Source: Blepharisma stoltei
Taxonomy: Eukaryota; Ciliophora; Heterotrichea; Heterotrichida; Blepharismidae
Assembly (NCBI GenBank): GCA_914767885.1
Contig: CAJZBQ010000048.1
Location: forward strand, 62,001-126,000
Direction: 5' to 3'
DNA length: 64,000 bases
Positions within the stretch are counted from its first letter, which is position 1. The number at the start of each line of letters is the position of its first letter. Positions 44,718-54,650 of the stretch are shown here, in pieces. A model generated the notes under the pieces. The model was given only the letters and a program-made list of their open reading frames with translations, made no database searches and had not been told where the DNA came from. Both the position numbers and the translations under genes were made by a program.

Positions 44718-45844
44718 ATGGATATTTTCGATAGAATAGGTGCAAAAGGTGAGAAAATCAATTTTGAAATTGAATTTCACTACATTGAAATTGAGGTTCC
44801 ACATGAAACTCATGTAAAAATTGAATGGAAAAGCAGTAAATTTCACTTTAGGCAAAAAGACATGTTCGACAGTTCATCAAATTATACCTGACAGTTTACA
44901 TGCCAAAGTGGATATTGAAGAAACCTTAACTAATACTCACATGATTTATACAAAAAAGCATTCAACCGTTGATAAAAAAATTGAATTAAAAGTTCTCAAA
45001 GAAAATAAAGGAAAAACCGAAGAAATTGGGAAAGTCGTTTTAAATCTAAGCAGATGCTTAGAAGCCCCTGAAATTGGAAAAATTTACAAAGTAAAAAAAT
45101 GCAAAGACAAAAATGCTCAAATTTGTCTTTCTGTTAAAGCTCAAAACATAGGATCTTCAACTCTATCTTCAACGCTAGCAGGGTCAATTATTGAAAATGA
45201 GATTATGGAAAATCAGTCAACAGAAGCGTTAGTTTCTGAAGGAATTTTGAATAGAATTAAAGATATCGAATATCAGATAGAAGATTCAGAAGCAACACTC
45301 AACGAAATTTTGAAGGAAAATAAGAAGCTTAGAGAGCAAATTGATGAAAAAGAAAAGCTTACAGAAAAAATCAAAAAGGCAAAAGAGAAAAAAAATACAA
45401 TAAAAGAAAAAAGAGAAAAAATGCAAAATGAAATAGATGAGATGAATGAAAGCTTATCAAAATTGAAATCTGAAAAAGAAGATAAAAGAATTGAAATGAA
45501 AAAAGAATCAGGACTGAAAAAGTGATTGATATTTAGAAATTATTTAATAAATAAAATATCAGAACTCAAAGAAATTAAAAGAAAACTTAAAAGTGAAGAT
45601 ATAAATAATGAGACTTCAAGCATTTTGGAGAAAGAAATTCAGTCACTCGTAAATAAAATGTAAGTTTTAGTGCAGCAATTATTCTACAGCTGAAATAGAA
45701 AGATTTAAGAATTTATTGTAATTTTAATGTAGAGAGCCAGCTGAGCTTGCAAGAGAAAGAGATCCTGTAGAAGAAATGATTTTAGATAATATGAGATCAT
45801 TAAGACAAATTACAAAAAGGTATAGTGCCCAAGGAAGCTGCTAA
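44718..45844 (+). CDS. NT-C2-domain coiled-coil protein
   Basis: About 364 aa. The N-terminal ~130 residues resemble the NT-C2 (EEIG1/EHBP1-type) membrane-binding domain: FHYIEIEVPHETHVK, then NGKAVNFTLGKKT, IELKVLKENKGKTEEIGKV and VLNLSRCLE. Residues about 150-330 are a charged coiled coil. Two short introns near the end, 45660-45675 (16 nt) and 45718-45732 (15 nt). Trp-TGA at KKWLIFRNY. Frames before and after about 44818 differ by one base in AAAAA; dropping one A gives HVKLNGKAVNF and 365 codons in total, so this is probably an assembly error. Spacer 45845-46451 is A/T-rich without visible genes. Confidence 0.65.
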
Positions 45845-46451
45845 AATGTAAAGTCTTTCAGTAAATTTTAATAATTTTCTCTTTTGATTGCTGTGTCTTC
45901 TTAACGAGAATAATTTTTTTTTGCAATCAGGTCAAAATGATAGGCAAAAATTAAAGCCACAATTAAATTTTATTGTTTATTATAAATTGCAAACTATTTA
46001 TCAAGGAAATGAAGGCTTTAGCATTTAAAAAAATTCTTAATAATTTTAGCTCGAATTTTTTTGCTCATAGCTAATGAATATTTTCCTGATATTGCCATTT
46101 TTAGCTTCTTTTTAGAAATAATAAACGCATAATGTATCTTTGGTTCAATAGAATTTGGTTTTGTATCAGATAAATATTTATAAATTGATTAAATTTTGTT
46201 GATTTGACTTCATAGCAGTGTGAAGATTTTAATCAAATTGATGAACTCAGAGCACTAAAGAAAATTTTAATTGAACAAAAAATTTGATAAATTAATAAGA
46301 GTAAATTATGGATTTTCTTTAGTATTTAAAATTCAATTTGTACGTTCCCTGAGGATTTTTTTTGTATACAAATTGCATACAAAGTAGCTTATCTGAGTTC
46401 TATCTCTTCTTAAAAAAATAGCTTTTCTGATAATTGATTCATTACATAAAA

Positions 46452-49400
46452 ATGCTTAAAGATGATAGTGACTCAACTATAGCCAGCAAAGGTTGTTTGC
46501 TGGCAAAAAGCAATAAATGAATTTTCGAAAACCTTGGCTCCAAGCTTTTAGATACCTTTTGCTCGATTTCAAAGCAAAAATACAGCCCTAAGATTTCAAG
46601 AAAAAAACAAATAATCTTTGAGTTGATTATTAATTTAATCTCATCATTACAGTTGATGTCTTTGGCTCTATATCCAAATATGCACATACAGTACTGAGAT
46701 GATTATTTCGATTTTTGAATACTTTTATATTATTTTCGACTTGATTCAATTTGCATTTCTCTTGATGTTTCCCTTTATTGCACATATGGTCTTACTATAT
46801 ATGTCCTCTCTATTATGCTGTTTTTGGCAATTGCCTTTAATTTTAAACGTACCAATAAAAATATCCCAAAATTGATGAAATTCATCTGAAGGAAGATAAT
46901 AAGCTTTGAAATAGAATTATTGCGAGTTCCAAGCCTAATGATTTTTCTATTTGTTATAAAATATTCAATACTTCATGATGAAAATATTAATGAATATAAA
47001 AATCAGCCAGACTCATCAATTTTAAATTATGGTGCTGTAGGAGTTATATTAAGTATGGTATGCATAGTGATAATAGTGCTTTTAAATATTTATCAAGAAC
47101 TTCTGCACACAGATATTCGGCATTCATTTTGAAGTAAAAATATCATCGCCAAAAATGAATCTTCTTTGGATTTATATATACAGTCTTATACTGTTGTTAT
47201 ATGCATTTTATATGTGTTCGTTGGCTCAAACCATTCAATTGCCTATCATATTGCAGCTCTTTTATTTCTTACTCATCTTTGCTATCGAATAAATTATGAT
47301 TTACCATATTACAATGTAATTGGCCACCTTATTCACTCATGCAAACTCTTTGAAATTTTAGTTATTTTTCTTATATTTTTAGTTGGAGAGCTAATTGATA
47401 ATTCCACCATTATAATTGCATTTATGATTTTTTTGCAGCTTCCGCTCTTTTTGTTAATACACCACAAAGTATATAAATCATATCGAGAATTAAATAGCAC
47501 AGATAGCTTGAAAGATATTTTGGGCTATAAAGTATTCAAAGACCAATATGATGCTGAAAAAAACATCAGAAAATTCCTTTGTAATAAAAACTTGGAGAGT
47601 AAAAATGAAATAATTGATTTGTTTTCGAAAATAGATAAAGTTCAATTCAAAACAAATGAAAATTTTTCCTTTTGAGAGGTGAACTATTGCTTATATGTCT
47701 TAAGAGATGCTAGGGTTGCCAGAATAAAGTTATGCAATAGGAGAAAATCAAAATCATCTTTTGAAGGCTGTATACAGGCATGGAGAATAAATAAAGCGAT
47801 AAGAAAATTTGAGCATAAACATCTTTCTGATATATCTCAAATTTGTCTAATTAGTCTGAATATTTATTTAAAAATTTTAATTATTCTAATAAAAATTATA
47901 TACAAATTCATATATAAGCGTAATAAATTATTTAGAATATCTAGTCCAATTTGAAAGAGTAAAAAAACTTGATGAAAATTTATGCTACATACTTTTAGAT
48001 CTATGATCTGCAATATCTCATAGCTCGCCCTCATATAAAATTCTATTCAAGCTTTGTTTGGAATCCTCCTATGCTATTGAAGAGCTGTCATCACTTTATG
48101 AGTCCATGATAGAAAAGCATAAGCATATCAAACTTTACGATTTATATATATAGAGGTTTCCTCTATATAGCGCTAAAAGCGCAGACATTTTCCCAGGAGC
48201 TTTCCAAGTTCGTCGGACCAAATCGCTTTTTGGTCCGACCAAGGCATTGATTTGGTGCAACCTACCGATAAATTCCGATCAGAATTTATCGGCCTTACAG
48301 CGCCAAACATAGGAAACTTCTATATCATTCCTTGATGGCGTTCTTGGAGATTCAGAGCATGCACTCTTTGTTAGTCAAAGGAAAAATGCCCTTAAAGATG
48401 CTTCTAGCGAAACAAGTGTACTTAAACAAATAGAGTCTTATGACGACAATAATGGAATTATTTTAATTTCCGCTGAAGAAAAAAGCTTTGGACATATTGC
48501 ATGCATAAATGAGAAAGCTGCTGGAATTTTGGAGATTTCTACAAAAGATGCACGCGATGCCTATTTTTTTGACTGAATCCCTAATGTTTTAAGCAAGAAA
48601 CACGAAATCTATTTAAGACAATATTTTGGGAGCTGCTATTCAGCTGAAGTTCTTAGCTCAGCTTATTTCTTGCTGACTCCCCCGCCTAAGTGTGAGTGAA
48701 AAAATTCATTTTCACCCACAGAGAGGTTCAATTTATTTTAAAAAATTATATATAATTATTTTTTTAAAAAATTCAAGTAATTTTAAAGAATTTAATTTGC
48801 AAAATTTATGATTTAAAAATAAACAGAATTAACTAGAGATTTCATTATAAAAATTATCACTTATATATCAAAATATTTTTAGATAAAAATGTTTATATTA
48901 AAAACGATTTGCTCGCTCTCTGAGGGTGTGCTTTTTCCCAAAAAGTAGGGATTTTTCCAATGATTTTGCTCGCTCATGGAGGGAGAGTAAGAGACAAGGA
49001 AGGATTTATTATAGAAGTTAAAGCTTATGAAAGATTTACAGCCTTTGATGATTTTTTATATTTTTCTTTATCATTTCAGCCTCTAAGTAAGGATCGCCAA
49101 GCATTAATTATTTCAAAAAATGGACAAATTCTTTGCCATACTGAATTTTTTGTTGACACTCTCAGTTATGAAGAGCGGAATACTACAAACAAATTTATTG
49201 TTGAAGTCATACCTGAGCTGGCACACTTTGATTTTTCTAAAAACAGCGAACTGCATATAATAAGGGATCGAAAAAAAATTCAATTGAAATATAGAATTAA
49301 GAAAGTAGCTTCAAAAAAAATTCGATGCATTTATATTATCGACACTGAAAAAAAAAAAATTCTTGATTTTATGGCAGCCCAAAAGAAAAATTTAAATTTC

Positions 49401-51638
49401 TCAAGGGTAGCTTTGTTTGATGACATTAAATTTGAAAATCATTTAAATGTACCAGAAATTGAATGCAATACTTTTCCTATGACAAATAAATCACTTATAG
49501 AAGATTCATCAAAGGATATTGCGCTAAATATGAAATGGGATCCAAAATTAAGACGAAGGAGCTAGACATATTATAATCATTAAATCTTATAATGGTGGCC
49601 ACATTTTTATTTTTATATAAAAAAATAGCATATACCTTATAGTAAAATTTTTAATAGATTTTAAATATGATATTTGCTAACGAAATTTTTTTTTAAAAAT
49701 GCAACTGAGCAGATTCAGCGTTTGGCAAAAAATATAACGAAACTTCAATGGGCTTTATTTGTAGCTGTGATATATATGTAGGTTATTTGTGTATTGGGAA
49801 CGAATATAGGTGTTTTAATATACACTTATCAGGCTGCAAAATATACTGAATCTCTTCACACTTTCGCTCATTTAGGTGATCAGCTTACTCATTTAAGTAT
49901 TATTTCAGAATGAGTTAGAACAGTCCTTAGTGACATAGAAAGCAGTTCTAATAGTCTCAATGACGATTTAGCAAAGCTTAAAATGTACATTGATGAGTTT
50001 GCTATTTCTCAAGGGAATATTTTGAGTGATTATAAAGACTGAAGCTATTGTTCAAGCTCAGAAATAGTTAAAGAACCAATAATCCCTGTTTTTAGATTTG
50101 ACAGCAATAATTATGATTTGACAAAAATGAACCTGATTGACACTTTGCAATTTGTTACTAATGCAGTAATCATTATATAGGGCTATCAATTTATATCTAA
50201 TGTCCAAAATGATGAAAATTCTGAGAAAGAGGTAAAAGTTATATTTTTTAACTCGCTAGGATTTACTTATGAATATGCCAATCGAGCTTTGGATAGGCTA
50301 GTTAGTTGTGAAAAATCAAGAGTAAAGTCGATGGGAGATAATATTACGTCGTTTTTAATCACGGAGTTTGGAGTTATGATGCTTTTTCTTATTCTCTTGT
50401 CCGGATTTATTTATTTTGTCAATAGAAGCTATGATAATTTTTTGAATTTATTCAGGAATACTGCTTTACCAAAGTGCATTGATTTGAAGCATAAATATGT
50501 AGAAAGGCTTTCGAATATCCATGGCGTTGATTTAGATACTGACAATTTATTCAGAAATAATAAAAAAAATCAGCAAAAAAATGAGAATATCCACTCACGA
50601 CTGTTTTTTAGGTATTTTTTCAGGCTCTGTGTGCTGCTGATGATAGGTCTTATATATATCCTGGTCACAAAATATTATTTGTATGATGACTGCGAGATCA
50701 TGATGATTTACCGTCCAGAAATCTTGAAAAATTTCATATTTAGAAGGTCTCTGCTATCAAGAATCGGACTGTGGGCTAGAGAAATACATGAGCCTCTTCT
50801 TCTTAACTATTTTAACCAATATGACATCAGTAGGGTGCCTACTAATGAATTTAACAAAGAAAACGACGAATTTTTCTCAATCCTGAAAAAGCTTGTAACT
50901 GACAAAAGATTCATGAAAATGATATCAAAAACTTCTCAAGTCGGCATTTTTGAGCATAGAGATAGCCCTTATCCTTTTATAGCCTATGGAACATATACAG
51001 CTTCAGAGGTATTGTAATTGCCCGAGGATGGCGCTATTTTGCGCCATCCTCGGGCAATTTAAAAAATGGCCCCACACCGGGAATCGAACCCACGTGTGGG
51101 GCCATTTTTGGTGCGTGGAAGTCGATGTTCTCCACTAACCAAAAATGGCCCCACACGTGGGTTCAATTCCCGGTGTGGGGCCATTTTTGAATTGCCCGAG
51201 GATGGCGCAAGATAGCGCCATCCTCGGGCAATTACTATATTTTATCTCGATGCAATAAATGCAGCATCTCCAGAAAACAGTAATTACAAAAACGACTTAA
51301 ATGATTTCTCTAAAAACTTATATATCTTAACAAGTGGCTATCTAAAGACATTTAGCTCAATTGATAATGATTCTGTTCATGCAATCGAGTACGAATTGAA
51401 TTTTATTATGTACTCCATGATCTCTTTTTCAATCCTAAACTTGTTGATATACTTCATATATTATTGGCCATTTTTGCAATTTGAGAAAAAGAAATTCGGT
51501 AAGCTTGAAATAATTGCTTCAATTATTCCGAATTACAAAGTGTAAGACCTTATTTAGGGAATACAAATTTTCCTTATAATTCAGATTATCTTAAGTATAA
51601 ATAGGTTTGATAATTTTAGCCGTTATAATAATATTTAA
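46452..51638 (+). CDS. Large multi-span membrane protein with a PAS-like region
   Basis: 1432 aa after removing four IESs (48149, 48674, 49563, 51010) and four introns: 47920-47935, 49767-49781, 50166-50180, 51542-51557. The total is exactly 1433 codons, which supports the model. Layout: N-terminal third with about eight to ten hydrophobic spans; a PAS-like region (NGIILISAEEKSFGHIACIN, then EKAAGILEIS) with a long following hydrophilic part; then a second membrane module with a large loop between spans (TLQWALFVAVICVLGTNIG to LITEFGVMMLFLILLSGFIY) and further spans near the end. Large PAS-containing membrane proteins are expanded in ciliates; a sensory role is inference. At least nine TGA codons read as Trp. 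Coding-like sequence continues to about 52040 and perhaps 52.5 kb, so the C-terminus may extend further. Confidence 0.72.
48149..48324. mobile_element. Hairpin-rich IES (family 4), copy 2
   Basis: 176 nt, A/T-bounded (TATATA / TATAT). Inverted ends TATAGAGGTTTCC and GGAAACTTCTATA; inside are the hairpins TCGGACCAA...TTGGTCCGA and CCGATAAATTC...GAATTTATCGG. Shares ends and the GGTCSGACC palindrome with the element at 40974. Removal gives LYDLYISFLDGVLGD in frame. Confidence 0.82.
48674..48990. mobile_element. MITE-type IES (family 1) in the PAS-like gene
   Basis: 314 nt between TGA (48674) and TAA (48988). Ends CTCCCCCGCCTAAGTGTGAG and TTGCTCGCTCATGGAGGGAG. Excision joins AYFLL to RDKEGFIIEV in frame. 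Confidence 0.85.
49563..49672. mobile_element. Short TA-bounded IES in the PAS-like gene
   Basis: 108 nt between TA at 49563 and TA at 49671. It begins with an in-frame TAG stop; removal gives RRRSYLLTKFFFKNATEQIQ. No inverted repeats were noticed. The position is inferred from frame alone, so the exact pointer could be another TA pair. Confidence 0.6.
51010..51239. mobile_element. Palindromic IES with tRNA-like promoter boxes
   Basis: About 228 nt, almost entirely foldable. Each end is a perfect 19-bp hairpin, AATTGCCCGAGGATGGCGC with its complement and a 6-nt loop (TATTTT or AAGATA). The core is a near-perfect inverted repeat whose arms each hold a minihelix TGGCCCCACAC...GTGTGGGGCCA enclosing GGGTTCGATTCCCGG (minus strand) or GGGTTCAATTCCCGG (plus strand), that is, tRNA T-arm / Pol III B-box consensus. 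The centre on the minus strand reads GGTTAGTGGAGAACATCGAC then TTCCAC, like tRNA-Gly(UCC) D and anticodon arms. Joining TA 51010 to TA 51238 restores the reading frame (ASEVFYLDAINAAS). Confidence 0.8.
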
Positions 51639-52075
51639 ACTCATATAGCCTGCTGGGTTTTGAGAAACTTTTAAAATTTATAAAGAAGTGCAAGAAATCA
51701 TCTGTTAATTCTTACTATATATTCTCTAGGCCAAAACTGCAAAAATCTAAAACAAGTATCAATAGATTTTTGCCATCTCCAATTCAAGTTCAAACAAGCA
51801 GCGTTTAGCATTGGAGAATCTTCATCAATAAAGGGCCAAAAACTCAAAATGACATAATCCCTCCTTATCCCTCAAATAAATAAAAAATGAGCCTTCCAAG
51901 CTATGATTGATGAGAGAAATTATGCAACAATTTATGATAATTTTTAAAAAAATAAGCATGGAGCTGGCTTCTCAGAAACGAATACCAGCTCATGAAAGAA
52001 CTAAAAGCGAAGCAATTAGATCTAGAGCTCCTGCATAGCCTTTAAGAGAAAAGTCTCCAATGAAGTAAAATTTAT

Positions 52076-52411
52076 TTACTCCCCCCTCCATTAGTAAACA
52101 AAAAGTTTCGTTCGCTCATAGAGGGGGTTAATTTTTTTTTTAAAACATTTATTTTTCAAAATCTTAAAAATTTATAAAAGAGAACCAAAAATTGATTTAA
52201 TTTGCGAAATTTATATTTTAAAATGCAAGCTGTTTGAAATTAAACAGATTTAGCTAGAGATTTCATTATAATAATTATCATTTATATATCAAATTGTTTT
52301 CATAAAAATTTTTCTATTAAAACCATTTTTGTTCGCTCATAAAGGGTGCTTTTTAGACAAAAATTAGGGATTTTTTCGAATGGTTTTGCTTGCTCACGGA
52401 GGGGGGAGTTA
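52076..52411. mobile_element. MITE (family 1) downstream of the PAS-like gene
   Basis: 333 nt between TTA (52076) and TTA (52409); ends CTCCCCCCTCCATTAGTAAA and TGCTTGCTCACGGAGGGGG. After removal the flanks read GTAAAATTTATTTAG, a perfect 15-nt intron in form. The rest of 51639-52589 holds short coding-like stretches (for example RIPAHERTKSEAIRSRAPA at about 51980-52036) whose linkage I could not resolve. Confidence 0.85.
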
Positions 52412-52589
52412 GAAATATCCAAATGAAATCAAGTGTTATCTTTGTCAACTTATAAAATAACAACTAAAGTTTCACAAGTTTCGATGAATCCTTCTCAGCA
52501 GGATTTTGTGTATGTTTCTAAACAATTAATTGGTTTTGATATAGAAATTATATACAAATAACTTATAGAACTTTTATTTGCTTTGCAAA

Positions 52590-53653
52590 CTAATCATAAT
52601 TAGTTACTGGAAGCTCAAGCCCCTCATAGCCAGGGCTTCTTAATCGAGTCATATTGTTTATGAGTCTTCTCTGCTGTATTCTGAATCTTTGAGCCCAAGG
52701 TTCCTGCATAATTCTGTCGAACCAGGCCCACAAATTAGAAAAATCTTCTCCTTCCACAAGATGGCTCCAGAATTGATCTTTCCAAGCAACAATTCTTTCA
52801 ACAAATGGAAGTAATATAAGATCAGCCAAAGTAAATTCATTTCTTCCCAGATCTTTGGCCATCAGAAATCCTCCTCCTTCAACCAATTCATTAATAGTTC
52901 TCAATATTTTCTTAGCTGCTTCAATTTGCTCACACTCCCCCTTTGTGAGCGAACAAAAAAATCTAGTTCGCTCATGGAGGGGTTAATTTTTTGTCTTAAA
53001 AACAATTATATATAAAATTTTATAGAAAAAAATTTTCGAAAATTAGAAGGCAAATATTAATGTTAATTTGTAAAATTTATGTTTTAAAACGCGATTTGTT
53101 TAAAATAAACAGATTTTATGATACTAGTTATCACTTATGTATCAAAATTTTTTCCCATAAAAAATTTTCTATTAAAAAAATTTTTGTTCACTTACAGAGG
53201 GTGTTTTTTGGCAAAAAATAGGGATTTTTCTAATGGTTTTGTTCGCTCATGGAGGGGGGGAGCAGGAGTTCCAGTTGCTCTGAAATGAGGGAAAAGAGTG
53301 GCAGGCAGTGCATCAGAAACAAGTTTTACCTTAATATCAATTAAGGCTTTTTCTAATGGGTTGATTGAGCCGTCAGGTCTTCTTGGGTAAAGAGCTGGGC
53401 CTGGAAACGAATCAAAATATTCAGCAACACAGGCTGAGTCAGAAAGGTGATATTCTTTTCCGTCCTGAACAACTCTGAGAGATGGGACTTTTCCTAATGG
53501 ATTGACTTCTAGGAGGAATGATAGCTTATTAACTAAATCCGCTTCTGTTATCTCACATTGTATCCCTTTATACGCTAGTGCGTATAAAGCTCTCTGAGCA
53601 TAGGGACATAAATAGTGGATAATGAGCTGCATTCTTTCAGGATTAGATGTCAT
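52590..53653 (-). CDS. Omega-like glutathione S-transferase
   Basis: 243 aa after removing a 332-nt MITE. N-terminal thioredoxin fold with catalytic-type CPYAQRA (Cys about 16), GKVPSLRV with the cis-Pro, and SDSACVAEYF for the glutathione gamma-glutamyl group; the C-terminal helical domain has GRNEFTLADLILLPFVERI. Cys rather than Tyr/Ser at the active site favours the omega/dehydroascorbate-reductase class (thiol transfer, oxidative stress). Removal at a CA pointer joins GTP to EQIEAAKKIL. Start ATG 53653, stop TAG 52590. A decayed relative lies just upstream at 53.8-54.4 kb. Confidence 0.9.
52931..53264. mobile_element. MITE-type IES (family 1) in the GST gene
   Basis: 332 nt. Left end CTCCCCCTTTGTGAGCGAAC, right end GTTCGCTCATGGAGGGGGG. 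The only frame-restoring pointer I find is the dinucleotide CA (52931 and 53263), not TA. Confidence 0.85.
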
Positions 53654-53769
53654 CGTTATTATTATAAAATTGTAATGAAAGTCGTCTACATTTATCTAAA
53701 TAAATTTTGTCGACAATTTTAATATTAAAAAATAACTTTATATTGATTGGCTAAGAGCTAATTATAGTT

Positions 53770-54370
53770 ATCTAAATGAAGGCTAAGACCCTATAATTTG
53801 GGCTTCTTCTGTAGATGACCAATTTTGCGATCCTTCTCAGGTTTGCTCTCATAACTGTTCTATGAGGTTTCAAGCCAAAATCATAAGTTTGATAAATCTC
53901 TATCATCAAGATCTCTTCAAGCTCCGTCTTTTAGTGTATAAAGTCTCTCGGCCATAGGCAATAAAACAATATCTGACAAAGTCAGTTCATTTTTCCCAAA
54001 AATCTTCGTCATTAAGAATCCCTATTTTCAAGAATTTTATAAGATTTGTTCTGGAGTTCCAAATCCTCAAAATTGTTTTTCTATTAGATTTACTGTTCCA
54101 TTTGGAAATCTTGATAGAGGCGGGCAATGAAATAAATCGAAATATTCGAAAAATTTATTGACTTACATATACAATACTCTTTTCCAGATTAGATAGCTCT
54201 GCAGTCCTAAAGGATTAACCTCAAGGAACCATGATGGCTTTTTGTAAGATTTACTTATATTACTTCGCATTGGATGCATTTTATAAGCTAGTATATAATA
54301 AGCTCGCTTAATATATGAAAAAAATAACGAACAAACAGTTGCAATTTCTCAGGAGCAATTGCCATTCTAG
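53770..54370 (-). pseudogene. Decayed GST paralogue
   Basis: Minus-strand fragments in GST order: ILAYKMHPMRSN and PSWFLEVNPLGLQ (about 54290-54200), FPNGTVNLIEKQF (about 54110), then MTKIFGKNELTLSDIVLLPM and AERLYTLKDGAWRDL (about 54013-53900). Frames are shifted and stops intervene. Parallel to the intact GST, suggesting an old tandem duplication. Confidence 0.8.
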
Positions 54371-54650
54371 CTAAAATTTTTTATTAGGATTTATTTCTCC
54401 AGATCTGCAAATTGGAAATTAAATAGTAAAGAAAGAGATTTTTGAGGGGAATATGAAATGATAGGGACTGCAAGGAGTAAGCTCCTAAGAGATCTTGAAA
54501 TTCAAAGGTAACTCTGAGTTGCTACTGTCAGATTTTTCCTTCAAGAATATGCAAGTGATACTATCACAAAATTCAAAAGAAATCGGCTTGCATATATTAA
54601 AAAATGCAGATAATGGGAAATTAATAAGAGCTAATAATAAATAGATTAAA

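Noticed and set aside
46442-46687. 81-codon minus-strand open frame
   Set aside because: Antisense shadow of the N-terminal exon of the PAS-like membrane gene, which has far better support.
51060-51190. Functional tRNA-Gly gene
   Set aside because: B boxes and T-arm minihelices are present, but no arrangement gives a full cloverleaf: acceptor, D and anticodon arms are inverted or truncated.
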